DNA of 64,000 bases from Enterobacter bugandensis (GTDB lineage Bacteria > Pseudomonadota > Gammaproteobacteria > Enterobacterales > Enterobacteriaceae): NCBI RefSeq assembly GCF_900324475.1, contig NZ_LT992502.1, forward strand, positions 4,650,001 to 4,714,000, in the 5' to 3' direction. A model generated the notes under the pieces. It was given only the letters and a program-made list of their open reading frames with translations, did not search any database and had not been told where the DNA came from. Position numbers and translations under genes: made by a program. Shown one piece after another: positions 9,379 to 23,109 of the stretch. Numbering within the stretch: position 1 is the stretch's first letter; each line of letters opens with the position of its first letter.

Positions 9379-9391
9379 CATATCAACGAAA

Positions 9392-10015
9392 TTACTTCTT
9401 CTCAACCAGGTATTTCACGGTGTCAGCATACTGCTGTACGAAAATATCCATGCTGCTGGTGTCCATGCCCTGCATGTTCAGCTGATATTTGCCGTTAACA
9501 AACATCGCCGGAACGCCCTGAAGCTGCAGATCAGCGGCCGCTTTTTCCTGCTGAGCAACCAGAGATTTCACTACAAAGCTGTTCCACGCGGCGTCGTACT
9601 CTTCACCTTTCACACCGGCATCAACGAACACTTTGCGGATATCCGCAGTGGTCTGAACGGTCTGGGTTTTCTGTACGGCTTCGAACATTGGAGCAGTGAT
9701 TTTATCTTCCACGCCCAGCGCCATCGCAACCGCCCACGCCTGAGTCAGGTCTTTACCCAACGGGCCCAGGAACTCAACGTGGTACTTGGTCATTTTGGTG
9801 CCTTCCGGCAGCTTCTTCTTCACGTTGTCAGAAACATGCAGCACCTCTTCGAATTGATAGCAGTGCGGGCAATAGAATGAGAAGAACTCCAGAACCTGTG
9901 GCTCGCCAGCAACCGGCTTTTCCAGCGTGATAAACTGTTTACCGTCGGTAAACTGCGCAGCAGAAGCGCTAAATGCCAGAATCATACCTGCCAGCGCCAG
10001 CCAAATTTTTTTCAT
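9392..10015 (-). CDS. dsbA: Periplasmic thiol:disulfide oxidase DsbA
   Basis: Introduces disulfide bonds into exported proteins and is reoxidised by DsbB. 207 residues with signal peptide [19 protein letters not shown] and the active site C49-P-H-C52 in a thioredoxin fold. The frame opens 9 codons earlier, but the start at 10015 gives the proper signal peptide and has the ribosome site AGGAGAGAG. It follows srkA after 27 bases and is probably cotranscribed, as in E. coli. Likely clients nearby include PstS and the fimbrial proteins. Confidence 0.98.
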   Translation of the reverse strand: MKKIWLALAGMILAFSASAAQFTDGKQFITLEKPVAGEPQVLEFFSFYCPHCYQFEEVLHVSDNVKKKLPEGTKMTKYHVEFLGPLGKDLTQAWAVAMALGVEDKITAPMFEAVQKTQTVQTTADIRKVFVDAGVKGEEYDAAWNSFVVKSLVAQQEKAAADLQLQGVPAMFVNGKYQLNMQGMDTSSMDIFVQQYADTVKYLVEKK

Positions 10016-10042
10016 GATTAACTCTCTCCTGGGTGTGTCCAA

Positions 10043-11029
10043 TTAATACATCGGCGTTAATTGCAGAGGGGGTTCCTGAAGAACCTTAACCTGCTGAGTG
10101 AATGTAGATATCTGGCTGCGCCAGTAATCTTCTCCGGTAAGCCACGGGAAATTACGAGGAAATGCGGGGTCGTCCCAACGCCTGATTAACCATGCGAGAT
10201 AATAAACAAAACGCATCGCACGTAAAGGCTCAATCAGGGCAATTTCGTCTGAATTAAACGGGCTAAATTCTTCATAGGCTTCAATAATCGTTTCAAGCTG
10301 CATGCGCTGCTCGGCTTTGTCGCCATTGAGCAGCATCCACAGATCCTGAACCGCTGGTCCCATGCGCGCATCGTCGAGATCGACAAACAGTGGACCATCG
10401 CGCCAGAGAATATTTCCGGCGTGACAATCGCCATGCAGGCGCAGAACGGAAATATCATCACGCCAGCAGGTTTTCACCGCAGCAATAAGCTTATCGGTGG
10501 CGTTGAGGAAATCATCCTTTAACGCAGCGGGGATCAGCGCAGACGTTTCGAATATCTGACGTGGTTCGGTGAGATATTCATGAATCCCGATCGTTGGTCG
10601 GACAGTGAACTCTGTTTTACGTCCCGTCTGATGAATGCGTCCCAGATAGCGAGCAACCCACTCCATCTGATCGATATTATCCGCTTCAAACTGGCGGCCA
10701 CCCAGACTGGGGAATACGGCGTAGTAAAACCCTTCATGCGTGAGCAGCGTTTGGTTATTGAACTTTATCGGCGCGGCAACGGGAACGTCATCAACCAGCA
10801 GATCGTGAGCAAACTGGTGCTCCTCCTGAATTTGCTGTGCAGACCAACGTTCAGGGCGATAGAACTTTACGACGAAGCGCTGACGATCCTCGTCCTGAAA
10901 TTGATAGACGCGGTTTTCGTAGCTGTTTAACGGAGTTAGCCCGGAATCCACACGAATACCCTGTTCAAACAGGGCATCCATAATGGTATCCGGGTGTAGT
11001 GTCTGGAAAGTAAAAGCCTGGTCGTTCAT
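10043..11029 (-). CDS. srkA: Stress response kinase SrkA (YihE)
   Basis: Cytoplasmic Ser/Thr protein kinase of the APH/choline-kinase fold that protects against stress-induced death and is part of the Cpx response in E. coli. 328 residues, same as E. coli. The catalytic loop is LHGDCHAGN (D201, N206) and the metal-binding motif is FVDLDD (D217). Upstream gene of the srkA-dsbA pair; yihD lies 75 bases further upstream on the same strand. Confidence 0.97.
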   Translation of the reverse strand: MNDQAFTFQTLHPDTIMDALFEQGIRVDSGLTPLNSYENRVYQFQDEDRQRFVVKFYRPERWSAQQIQEEHQFAHDLLVDDVPVAAPIKFNNQTLLTHEGFYYAVFPSLGGRQFEADNIDQMEWVARYLGRIHQTGRKTEFTVRPTIGIHEYLTEPRQIFETSALIPAALKDDFLNATDKLIAAVKTCWRDDISVLRLHGDCHAGNILWRDGPLFVDLDDARMGPAVQDLWMLLNGDKAEQRMQLETIIEAYEEFSPFNSDEIALIEPLRAMRFVYYLAWLIRRWDDPAFPRNFPWLTGEDYWRSQISTFTQQVKVLQEPPLQLTPMY

Positions 11030-11104
11030 CCGATCATCCGGAAATTATACGAATGATTCAGGATATCATCTTGTAGCGATTTCGGTGGCTCCGCTTACAA
11101 GCTT

Positions 11105-11374
11105 TTACTCTTTAATTACGCCTCGGGCGCGCAGCAATGCAGTTTTAAAATCTTCCTCATAATCCTTCTGAATACCAGGAATAACAGCATCTTTGGCTGA
11201 GTCGCGCATTTTGAGGTGGTAGATCAGGATGTCGTCAGAAAGGTCTGCCAGATCGCCGTCAAAACCTGACTCTTTTGCCAGTTTCTGTAAGAATTGCATC
11301 AGATTCAGCTCTGGCTCTTTTTGCCAGGCCGGCTGGAGGAGTTCAATGACTTCATTCAGACGTTTACATTTCAT
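11105..11374 (-). CDS. yihD: YihD, conserved DUF1040 protein
   Basis: 89 residues, same length as E. coli YihD, beginning [17 protein letters not shown]. Soluble, acidic and helical, with no signal or membrane segment. Function unknown. The ribosome site AGGAGC precedes the start. It stands at the head of the yihD-srkA-dsbA run and is divergent from mobA, with 68 bases between. Confidence 0.95.
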   Translation of the reverse strand: MKCKRLNEVIELLQPAWQKEPELNLMQFLQKLAKESGFDGDLADLSDDILIYHLKMRDSAKDAVIPGIQKDYEEDFKTALLRARGVIKE

Positions 11375-11442
11375 GGTGGTGCTCCTTTCATTTAGAGTGA
11401 CACGTTAGCAGGGTCAATCCCACAATAAAAGAGGCGATATTC

Positions 11443-12027
11443 GTGAATCTTAGCCTGGAAATCACTGGGGTCGTTCTGGCAGGCGGCAGAGCTACACGTA
11501 TGGGCGGGGAAGATAAGGGACTACAGCTCCTGAAAGGCAAGCCCTTATGGCAGCATGTCGCTGATACGCTTGTCGATCAGGTATCGGCAATGGCGCTGAG
11601 CGCAAATCGCCATATCGATATTTACCAGCGCAGCGGGTTTCCCGTTTATCAGGATAATCTTGCTGATTTTCCGGGGCCGCTGGCCGGCATGCTTTCGGTG
11701 ATGCAGCAGTCGCAGGGAGAGTGGTTTATCTTTTGTTCGTGTGATACGCCATTTATACCCACCTGCCTGGTGGAACGGATGGTGCAACAGCGAGGTGATT
11801 CACCTGTGGTCTGGGTGCATGACGGCGAGCGCGACCACCCAACTATCGCGCTCATTAACCGATCCTTGATTCCTGCTATGAGCGACTATCTGGCTTCCGG
11901 AGAACGAAGAGTGATGGTGTTTATGCGTAAGGTCGGCGGACATGCTGTTGATTTTAGCGACATGAAAACATCGTTCGTGAATGTGAACACATTAGAAGAT
12001 TTACAGGCCATGCAGGAGAAGAGATGA
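11443..12027 (+). CDS. mobA: Molybdenum cofactor guanylyltransferase MobA
   Basis: Joins GMP to molybdopterin cofactor to make the bis-MGD form used by DMSO-reductase-family enzymes. 194 residues, as in E. coli. The nucleotide-binding N-terminus is [18 protein letters not shown] (residues 10-27). The start is GTG at 11443, preceded by AGAGGCG; later in-frame ATGs would cut off the GTP site. Its stop overlaps the mobB start by 4 bases (ATGA). Confidence 0.97.
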   Translation: MNLSLEITGVVLAGGRATRMGGEDKGLQLLKGKPLWQHVADTLVDQVSAMALSANRHIDIYQRSGFPVYQDNLADFPGPLAGMLSVMQQSQGEWFIFCSCDTPFIPTCLVERMVQQRGDSPVVWVHDGERDHPTIALINRSLIPAMSDYLASGERRVMVFMRKVGGHAVDFSDMKTSFVNVNTLEDLQAMQEKR

Positions 12028-12527
12028 ACTCTGTTTTAGCCATTTCAGCCTGGAGTGGGACAGGAAAAACCACGTTGCTGAAAAAACTGATACCCGCTCT
12101 GTGCGCCCGCGGTATTCGTCCAGGCTTGATTAAGCATACTCACCATAATATGGATGTCGATAAGCCGGGTAAAGATAGCTATGAGCTGCGCAAAGCGGGT
12201 GCCGCGCAGACAATGGTAGCAAGCAACCAGCGTTGGGCATTGATGACAGAAACGCCGGATGAGGCACCGCTGGATCTCGCGTATCTGGTGAGCCGGATGG
12301 ATCACTCCACGCTGGATCTGGTGCTGGTTGAGGGATTTAAGCATGAGGCCGTGCCTAAGATCCTGCTGTTCAGAAGTGATGCCGGGCATGACATCAGCGA
12401 GTTAACGCTGGATGAGCATGTGATTGCGGTGGCCAGCGATGTTGCTCTCGATATTGAGGTTCCGGTGCTGGATTTAAATGATGAGGATGGGATTGCTGAG
12501 TTTATTGTGAAGTGGTGTGCGGTCTGA
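12024..12527 (+). CDS. mobB: Molybdopterin-guanine dinucleotide adapter MobB
   Basis: GTP-binding partner of MobA, not essential in E. coli. 167 residues with Walker A WSGTGKTT (residues 10-17) and the block [27 protein letters not shown] shared with the family. Overlaps mobA by 4 bases, so translation is probably coupled. It is convergent with the rRNA operon, which ends 95 bases downstream; in E. coli mobB lies next to the 3' end of rrnA. Confidence 0.96.
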   Translation: MNSVLAISAWSGTGKTTLLKKLIPALCARGIRPGLIKHTHHNMDVDKPGKDSYELRKAGAAQTMVASNQRWALMTETPDEAPLDLAYLVSRMDHSTLDLVLVEGFKHEAVPKILLFRSDAGHDISELTLDEHVIAVASDVALDIEVPVLDLNDEDGIAEFIVKWCAV

Positions 12528-12530
12528 CTT

Positions 12531-12558
12531 GCCGGGTGGCGGCTTCGCCTTACCCGGC
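12531..12558. repeat. REP element between mobB and the rRNA terminator
   Basis: GCCGGGT and ACCCGGC flank the centre GGCGGCTTCGCCTT, the same family as at 1591. Confidence 0.75.
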
Positions 12559-12582
12559 CTACATTTTTCGGTATATAAACGC

Positions 12583-12608
12583 AAAAAGGCCATCCTTTCG
12601 GATGGCCT
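12583..12608 (-). terminator. rRNA operon terminator
   Basis: On the minus strand AGGCCATCC, a GAAA loop and GGATGGCCT are followed by TTTTT. This is close to the T1-type terminator of E. coli rrn operons and lies 14 bases after 5S. No distal tRNA lies between 5S and this site. Confidence 0.93.
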
Positions 12609-12621
12609 CTTCACTTAATTG

Positions 12622-12741
12622 ATGCCTGGCAGTTCCCTACTCTCACATGGGGAGACCCCACACTACCATCGGCGCTACGGCGTTTCACTTCTGAGTTCGG
12701 CATGGGGTCAGGTGGGACCACCGCGCTAAAGCCGCCAGGCA
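12622..12741 (-). rRNA. rrf: 5S ribosomal RNA
   Basis: 120 bases from TGCCTGGCGGC to TGCCAGGCAT on the minus strand, with both ends pairing to form helix I. Last RNA of the operon. Confidence 0.98.
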
Positions 12742-12806
12742 AATTCTGTTAATCTGTATCAGGCTGAAAATCGTCTCTCTCACCGCCAAAACAGCTTCGG
12801 CGTTGT

Positions 12807-15708
<2,902 letters not shown>

Positions 15709-15817
15709 TCACAACCCGAAGATGTTTCTTTCGATTCATCATCGACTTGCGAAAATTTGAGAGACTCGAACACACCTTAAAGATGTGTCGTTTCAATTTT
15801 CAGCTTGATCCAGATTT

Positions 15818-15827
15818 TTAAAGAGCA
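15818..15827 (-). promoter_or_regulatory. boxA antitermination element in the 16S-23S spacer
   Basis: TGCTCTTTAA on the minus strand, matching the core of the leader boxA at 17736. It is used by the Nus complex to keep RNA polymerase from terminating. Confidence 0.75.
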
Positions 15828-15900
15828 AATATCTCAAACATGACTCGCAAGTCAGTTTTGAGATATGACGGCAGGTGACTTTCACTCACGAACCAGCAAG

Positions 15901-15976
15901 TGGCGTCCCCTAGGGGATTCGAACCCCTGTTACCGCCGTGAAAGGGCGGTGTCCTGGGCCTCTAGACGAAGGGGAC
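15901..15976 (-). tRNA. gltU: tRNA-Glu (anticodon TTC)
   Basis: 76 bases with encoded CCA, acceptor stem GTCCCCT / AGGGGAC, anticodon loop CCTTTCACG and T loop GGTTCGAATCC. It lies in the 16S-23S spacer. This is the spacer type of E. coli rrnC (also rrnB, rrnE and rrnG); E. coli rrnA carries tRNA-Ile and tRNA-Ala instead. The symbol assumes descent from the rrnC locus. Confidence 0.98.
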
Positions 15977-16061
15977 ACTGAAGTCTCAATCGCAAGACGC
16001 CTTGCTGTTTACTTTTCATCAGACAATCTGTGTGGACACTACAAAGGCAGGTTCTTTAAGG

Positions 16062-17601
<1,540 letters not shown>

Positions 17602-17735
17602 AAGTTTGATGCTCGTGAATTAAACTTCGTAATGAATTACGTATGTTCACTCAGAGACTTGGTATTCATTTTTCGTCCGAGGACGTTAAGAATCCATGTC
17701 ACTTTGAGTGCCCACACAGATTGTCTGATAAATTT

Positions 17736-17745
17736 TTAAAGAGCA
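17736..17745 (-). promoter_or_regulatory. rrn leader boxA
   Basis: TGCTCTTTAA on the minus strand, about 135 bases upstream of 16S, in the normal place for the NusB-S10 binding element of the antitermination complex. Confidence 0.85.
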
Positions 17746-17780
17746 GTGCCGCTTCGTTTTCGCTGCGGCGCGGGGTGTGC

Positions 17781-17808
17781 ATATTACGCTTTCCCGCTTC
17801 AGAGTCAA
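17781..17808 (-). promoter_or_regulatory. rrn P2 promoter
   Basis: TTGACT at 17803-17808 and TAATAT at 17781-17786 with a 16-base spacer and GC-rich sequence after the -10, as in E. coli rrn P2. Confidence 0.88.
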
Positions 17809-17876
17809 GCGTTTATTTCGCTTTTCTCTGCTGACCCGGCGGCGTGTGTGCCGTTGTTCCGTGTCAGTGGAGGCGC

Positions 17877-17925
17877 ATTATAGGGCGTTATTCTTAAGTG
17901 ACAAGAGGAAATTCAAAAAAAGTTT
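17877..17925 (-). promoter_or_regulatory. rrn P1 promoter with UP element
   Basis: TTGTCA at 17899-17904 and TATAAT at 17877-17882 with the 16-base spacer typical of rrn P1. An AT-rich UP-like element (AACTTTTTTTGAATTT) lies immediately upstream. The region after the -10 is GC-rich, fitting control by ppGpp and the initiating nucleotide. Confidence 0.9.
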
Positions 17926-18053
17926 CTGACCGTGTTTTTTTTCACCAACAGAGGTGATATCAAGCTACAAATTGTTCTATTTGATGTATCTGCAACCATA
18001 ATCACATTCGAGGTGGCATAATTAACAGCATGAAACATTAAGGAATAAAAGCG

Positions 18054-18762
18054 ATGCCATTAAGCGCACAACAGCTGGCCGCCCAAAAAAATCTGTCCTA
18101 TGTGCTGGCAGAAAAGCTGGCGCAGCGGATTTTAGCGGGGTAAATATGCCCCGGGGAGCATCCTGCCGGGTGAATTGGAGCTGGGTGAGCAGTTTGGAGT
18201 AAGCCGTACCGCGGTTCGCGAGGCGGTGAAAACCCTGACGGCAAAAGGCATGGTGCTTCCACGCCCTCGTATTGGCACGCGCGTGATGCCACAGAATAAC
18301 TGGAATTTTCTCGATCAGGAGCTGCTCTCCTGGTGGATGACCGAAGACAACTTTCATCAGGTCGTCGATCACTTTCTGGTAATGCGCAGCAGTCTTGAAC
18401 CTCAGGCATGCCTGCTTGCCGCCACGCTCGGGACAGCAGAGCAGAAAGCGCAGCTTAACGCACTCATGGAAGAGATGGTATTCCTGAAAAAACACTTCAA
18501 CCGGGAACGATGGATTGAGGTCGATATGGCCTGGCATGAACATATCTATATGATGAGCGCCAATCCGTTCCTCACTTCCTTTGCTTCGTTATTCCATTCG
18601 GTGTACCACACCTACTTTACCTCTATTACACAAGACGAAGTGGTAAAGCTGGATTTGCATCAGGCGATAGTAGATGCCATTCAGGAGAGCGACGGGCAGC
18701 GAGCCCTGACTGCATGTCAGGCATTGCTGACCGCACCAACCCACCAGCAGGTAAATAAATGA
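18054..18762 (+). pseudogene. yieP: YieP, GntR-family regulator, interrupted by a one-base frameshift
   Basis: The frame starts at ATG 18054 (MPLSAQQLAAQKNLSYVLAE), exactly like E. coli YieP, but stops at TAA 18141-18143 right after GCGGGG. Removing one G from that run (18137-18140) restores the frame through Y-A-P-G-S-I-L-P-G-E-L-E-L-G-E-Q-F-G-V-S to the end, about 235 residues, with an FCD effector domain. As written, only a restart (TTG 18175, 195 residues) could make protein, and it would lack the first helix of the winged helix-turn-helix. The stop overlaps the hsrA start (ATGA). It may be a true null allele or a sequencing error in a G run. Confidence 0.85.
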
Positions 18763-20192
18763 CAGAGAAAAAAGCGCGCAGCATGGCCGGATTGCCGTGG
18801 ATTGCAGCCATGGCGTTCTTTATGCAGGCACTGGATGCCACCATCCTCAATACGGCGCTTCCCGCCATTGCGCAAAGCCTTAACCGCTCCCCGCTGGCAA
18901 TGCAGTCCGCCATCATCAGCTACACCCTCACGGTGGCGATGTTGATCCCGGTAAGTGGCTGGCTGGCCGATCGCTTCGGTACCCGCAGAGTTTTCATGCT
19001 GGCCGTAACGCTCTTTACGCTCGGTTCACTGGCCTGCGCGCTCTCCACTTCATTAACGGAGCTGGTTATCTTTCGCGTACTGCAGGGAATAGGCGGCGCG
19101 ATGATGATGCCGGTGGCGCGCCTCGCTTTGCTGCGTGCCTACCCACGCAGCGAACTGCTCCCCATACTCAACTTTGTCACCATGCCAGGGCTGGTCGGCC
19201 CAATACTTGGCCCGGTCCTCGGGGGTGTGCTGGTTACCTGGGCAAGCTGGCACTGGATTTTCCTGATTAATATTCCGATTGGCGTGGCAGGGCTGATCTA
19301 TGCCCGCAAATATATGCCGAACTTCACCACGCCAAGGCGCAGCTTCGATATGGGCGGCTTTTTCCTGTTTGGACTGAGCCTGGTGCTGTTCTCCAGTGGC
19401 ATGGAACTCATTGGCGAGAAGCTCGTTGAAACGTGGCTGGCGCTCGCCGTCATCCTCAGTGGTATTCTGCTTTTCCTTCTTTATATACGCCATGCGCGTC
19501 GTCACCCGACACCGCTTATCTCTTTATCTCTCTTTAACACCCGAACCTTTTCCGTCGGGATCGCGGGCAATATTGCCTCACGTCTGGGCACGGGCTGCGT
19601 ACCGTTCCTGATGCCATTGATGCTGCAGGTGGGGTTCGGCTACCCGGCGCTGATTGCCGGCTGCATGATGGCGCCCACGGCAATGGGTTCCATTCTGGCG
19701 AAATCAACGGTCACGCAGGTACTGCGCTGGTTTGGCTATCGTAAAACGCTGGTTGGCGTGACGGTCTTTATCGGTCTGATGATTGCGCAGTTCTCGCTGC
19801 AATCCGCGGCGTTACCGGTCTGGATGTTGATCCTGCCGCTGTTTGTGCTGGGAATGGCGATGTCAACGCAGTTCACGTCGATGAACACCATCACCCTTGC
19901 GGACCTGACCGACGAGAACGCGAGCAGCGGCAACAGCGTACTGGCGGTGACCCAACAGCTGTCGATCAGCCTCGGGGTAGCCGTGAGCGCGGCGGTGCTG
20001 CGGTTTTATGAAGGGTTTGGCGGCACGAATACCGTTGAGCAGTTCCACTATACCTTTATCACCATGGGCGCGCTTACCGTGGTGTCGGCGCTGGTCTTTA
20101 TGTTGTTAAAACCGAAAGATGGCCGGAACCTGATTAAAGAGCGTCACAAAGAGAAAGCTAAACCGAACCGCGTTCCATCAGAACAGGAGTAA
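18759..20192 (+). CDS. hsrA: HsrA (YieO), MFS drug-efflux-type transporter
   Basis: 477 residues of the DHA2 drug:proton antiporter family with about 14 membrane segments. Seen: the motif-A region [13 protein letters not shown] (about residues 67-79), and motif-C-like [14 protein letters not shown] near 145. Substrate unknown; E. coli hsrA was found as a multicopy suppressor. It overlaps yieP by 4 bases, so YieP probably regulates it, and the frameshift in yieP could change its expression by loss of repressor or of coupling. Its last 35 bases overlap the end of rbsR on the other strand. Confidence 0.94.
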   Translation: MTEKKARSMAGLPWIAAMAFFMQALDATILNTALPAIAQSLNRSPLAMQSAIISYTLTVAMLIPVSGWLADRFGTRRVFMLAVTLFTLGSLACALSTSLTELVIFRVLQGIGGAMMMPVARLALLRAYPRSELLPILNFVTMPGLVGPILGPVLGGVLVTWASWHWIFLINIPIGVAGLIYARKYMPNFTTPRRSFDMGGFFLFGLSLVLFSSGMELIGEKLVETWLALAVILSGILLFLLYIRHARRHPTPLISLSLFNTRTFSVGIAGNIASRLGTGCVPFLMPLMLQVGFGYPALIAGCMMAPTAMGSILAKSTVTQVLRWFGYRKTLVGVTVFIGLMIAQFSLQSAALPVWMLILPLFVLGMAMSTQFTSMNTITLADLTDENASSGNSVLAVTQQLSISLGVAVSAAVLRFYEGFGGTNTVEQFHYTFITMGALTVVSALVFMLLKPKDGRNLIKERHKEKAKPNRVPSEQE

Positions 20193-21150
20193 GCTGCAAA
20201 CGTTGCTGTTGCAGCGTGGGCTGCGCCATACGGTGGATCAACACGTCGATGGCCAGCTCACCCAGTTCATCCTTCGGCTGATGGATCGTGGTCAGCGGCG
20301 GCGTCATGTAGCGCGCCAGTTCGATATCATCGTAGCCCACGATAGCCATATCGTCCGGAACGCGCAGTCCCGCCTGATACAGCGCCTGATAGGCACCAAA
20401 CGCCATCGCATCGTTGCCGATAAACACCGCCTGCGGGCGAGGCTCTTGCGCCAGCAGCGTCTGCATTGCCTCGAAACCGCCGTTAAACTCGAAATCGCCG
20501 GTGATGCGATAGCCATCAGGAATGGCAAGCCCTGCCCGCTCCATTGCCGAAAGATAGCCTTCCAGACGCAAGCGCGCCGGGGTTTTATCCAGCGGGCCGG
20601 TAATGCAGGCAATGCGGGTATGGCCTTTATCAATCAGGTGCTGCGTCGCCATATCGCCGCCCAGCAGCGAGTTATCCTGAATCAGATCGCTGGTCCCGTC
20701 GAACGGCGCCCAGTCCATCATTACCGTGGGAATAGAAGGATAGCGCTGAATGATCTCTTTTGAAGGTTGATGCGTTTCGGTACAGAGCAGCAGCAGCCCG
20801 TCGACGCGTTTTTGCATCAGCGTTTCCAGGTTGCGGTTCATGCGCTGCTCGTCGCCTTCAGTATTGCACAGCACCAGACTGTAGCCACGCTCGAAGCAGC
20901 TGCGCTCTACGCCACGAACAAGTTCAGAATAGAAAGGATTGGTACTGGCCGTGATCAGCATGCCGATGGTGCGCGTCTGGTTAAGCTTCAGACTGCGCGC
21001 CAGCGCCGACGGCGCATAGTTGAGATCTTTTACTGCGGCTTCGACTTTCTCCCGAATCGCCTCGCTGACGAAGCGGTCGTTATTAATAACGTGAGAGACG
21101 GTCGAAGTAGAAACGCCCGCCATGCGGGCGACATCTTTCATCGTAGCCAA
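20158..21150 (-). CDS. rbsR: Ribose operon repressor RbsR
   Basis: LacI-family repressor, released from DNA by ribose; in E. coli it also affects purine genes. 330 residues, same as E. coli. The N-terminal helix-turn-helix is [20 protein letters not shown], followed by the hinge ([12 protein letters not shown]) and the sugar-binding domain. The start is TTG at 21150, 3 bases after the rbsK stop; an ATG three codons in is the alternative. Its operators are the two palindromes upstream of rbsD. Confidence 0.97.
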   Translation of the reverse strand: MATMKDVARMAGVSTSTVSHVINNDRFVSEAIREKVEAAVKDLNYAPSALARSLKLNQTRTIGMLITASTNPFYSELVRGVERSCFERGYSLVLCNTEGDEQRMNRNLETLMQKRVDGLLLLCTETHQPSKEIIQRYPSIPTVMMDWAPFDGTSDLIQDNSLLGGDMATQHLIDKGHTRIACITGPLDKTPARLRLEGYLSAMERAGLAIPDGYRITGDFEFNGGFEAMQTLLAQEPRPQAVFIGNDAMAFGAYQALYQAGLRVPDDMAIVGYDDIELARYMTPPLTTIHQPKDELGELAIDVLIHRMAQPTLQQQRLQLTPVLMERGSV

Positions 21151-21153
21151 GCG

Positions 21154-22083
21154 TTACCCCTGCTGACTTAAGAATTCATCGATCTCTTTACGCCACGGAA
21201 CGGAAGGCTGTGCGCCTTTGCGCGTCACCGCAATCGCGGCGGCGGCATGCGCAAAGCGGATCGCGTCATCCATCGCTTTTCCTTCCAGCAATGCCGTCAC
21301 CAGCGCACCGTTGAAGGTGTCTCCAGCGGCGATGGTATCAATGGCTTTGACCTTAAAGCCCGGCACGCGACGGCCTTCGCCATTGACGCTAGCCCACACC
21401 CCGCGGCTACCAAGAGTAATGATAACGGTCCCGATGCCTTTTGCATGCAGCACTTTCGCCGCACGCGCGGCATCATTGTCATTTTCAACGCGAATGCCCG
21501 TCAGCTTTTCCGCTTCGGTTTCGTTCGGCGTAATGATGTCTACCAGCGCCAGCAGTTCATCTGATAATACACGGGCAGGCGCAGGGTTAAGTACGACAGT
21601 GGTATGATTTTCATGCGCAATTTTCGCGGCGGTCAGCACGCTTTCAACCGGAGACTCCAGCTGCATCAGCAGGGCTTCCGCTCCGGCGATGATCCCACGC
21701 TGCGCTTCGACGCGTTCAGTCGTTAACGCGGCGTTAGCCCCCGCATGAATACCGATGACATTCTCACCTTCCGCATTGACGAAGATCAGCGCCACACCGG
21801 TAGATTCCCCTTCAACAACGCTGACGGGTGCAGTATCGATGTTGTCACTTGCCAGCTGCTTGCGTACGCGCTCGCCGGTATCGTCATCACCCGTACAGGC
21901 GATAAACGCGATATTCGCCCCGCTGCGCCCGGCGGCAACTGCCTGGTTTGCGCCCTTACCGCCGAACGCGACCTGATACTGATTACCGGTGACGGTTTCG
22001 CCCGGAGTGGGGAACGTTTCAAGGTTAAGAATGTGATCGGCATTGATACTGCCAAGGACGACGAGGTTGCCTGCGGTTTTCAT
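21154..22083 (-). CDS. rbsK: Ribokinase RbsK
   Basis: Phosphorylates ribose to ribose-5-phosphate in the cytoplasm. 309 residues, PfkB family, with the N-terminal sugar-binding motif GGKGANQAVAAGR and the C-terminal anion hole and base in DTIAAGDTFNGAL. The start at 22083 (MKTAGNLVVLGS) matches E. coli; the open frame extends 19 codons further up into the hairpin region and is not used. Confidence 0.97.
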   Translation of the reverse strand: MKTAGNLVVLGSINADHILNLETFPTPGETVTGNQYQVAFGGKGANQAVAAGRSGANIAFIACTGDDDTGERVRKQLASDNIDTAPVSVVEGESTGVALIFVNAEGENVIGIHAGANAALTTERVEAQRGIIAGAEALLMQLESPVESVLTAAKIAHENHTTVVLNPAPARVLSDELLALVDIITPNETEAEKLTGIRVENDNDAARAAKVLHAKGIGTVIITLGSRGVWASVNGEGRRVPGFKVKAIDTIAAGDTFNGALVTALLEGKAMDDAIRFAHAAAAIAVTRKGAQPSVPWRKEIDEFLSQQG

Positions 22084-22191
22084 GTATTGAGGTGTCCATC
22101 TGAGAGCGCCACCGGTATTACCCGGTGGCGTATGCCACACTTTTCTTTTATTTGGTGTCCCTCAGGCAGCCAGCGACTGCCTGAATCGCCT
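22084..22191 (-). ncRNA. rbsB-rbsK intergenic hairpins, possible RbsZ region
   Basis: Two strong hairpins fill this 108-base gap: TCAGGCAG (22162-22169) with CTGCCTGA (22177-22184), and CGCCACCGG (22107-22115) with CCGGTGGCG (22122-22130). Neither has a T run. They may protect the abundant rbsB mRNA from decay. E. coli makes an Hfq-bound RNA, RbsZ, from the rbsB 3' region; whether it exists here is inference. Confidence 0.45.
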
Positions 22192-23082
22192 TTACTGCTT
22201 AATGACCAGCTTCAGGTCAACAGGATATTTGGCCTGAACTTTTTCGCCCTTCAGCACTTTGTCGGCAGTTTCAACGCCAGTCGCGCCAATCTGCTCAGGC
22301 AGCTGAGCGATAGTCGCAGCCAGTTTGCCATCATTTACTGCTTTTTCACCATCCGGCGTGCCGTCAAATCCGACAACCATCACATCTGATTTACCTGCGG
22401 TCTGCAGGGCACGCAGCGCACCCAGCGCCATTTCATCGTTCTGTGCAAATACCGCCTGCACATCTGGATGCGCGGTCAGCAGGTTCTGCATGACGTTCAG
22501 ACCCTTAGTACGGTCGAAGTCTGCCGGCTGGCTGGCCAGCACGTTGAATTTGTGTGCAGCCACGGCCTGCTGGAAGCCTTCACCACGTTCACGGGCCGCG
22601 GAAGTCCCGGCAATGCCCTGCAGTTCGATAACTTTCGCGCCTTCACCGGCTTTCTTCGCGATGTAGTCACCAGCAATTTTACCGCCCAGCACGTTATCAG
22701 ACGCAATGTGGCTCACAACTTCGCCTTTCGTTGCCTGACGGTCCAGAGTGATCACCGGAATTTTCGCCTGGTTTGCCATCTTCACGGCGTTGCCTACGGC
22801 ATCAGAATCGGTTGGGTTGATCAGCAGAATTTTGGTGCCACGAACGGTTAAGTCCTGAACGTTAGCCAGCTCTTTCGCCGGGTTGTTCTGTGAATCCAGC
22901 ACCACCAGGTTGTAGCCCAGTTTGTCCGCTTCTTTCTGCGCACCGTCCTTCAGGGAGACGAAGAACGGGTTGTTCAGGGTAGAGACAACCAGCGCGATGG
23001 TGTCTTTCGCCATGGCGTTAGCACTTACGGTTGCGCTCAGCGCGACAGCGGAAACCAGGGTAGCCAGTTTTTTCATGTTCAT
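22192..23082 (-). CDS. rbsB: Ribose-binding periplasmic protein RbsB
   Basis: Binds ribose in the periplasm and delivers it to RbsAC, and also to the Trg chemoreceptor. 296 residues, nearly identical to E. coli. Signal peptide [20 protein letters not shown]...AMA, mature protein from [16 protein letters not shown]. Translation probably starts at the first ATG, 23082. Confidence 0.98.
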   Translation of the reverse strand: MNMKKLATLVSAVALSATVSANAMAKDTIALVVSTLNNPFFVSLKDGAQKEADKLGYNLVVLDSQNNPAKELANVQDLTVRGTKILLINPTDSDAVGNAVKMANQAKIPVITLDRQATKGEVVSHIASDNVLGGKIAGDYIAKKAGEGAKVIELQGIAGTSAARERGEGFQQAVAAHKFNVLASQPADFDRTKGLNVMQNLLTAHPDVQAVFAQNDEMALGALRALQTAGKSDVMVVGFDGTPDGEKAVNDGKLAATIAQLPEQIGATGVETADKVLKGEKVQAKYPVDLKLVIKQ

Positions 23083-23109
23083 ATCTAAGATGTCCTGTAG
23101 TGTCGTCAG

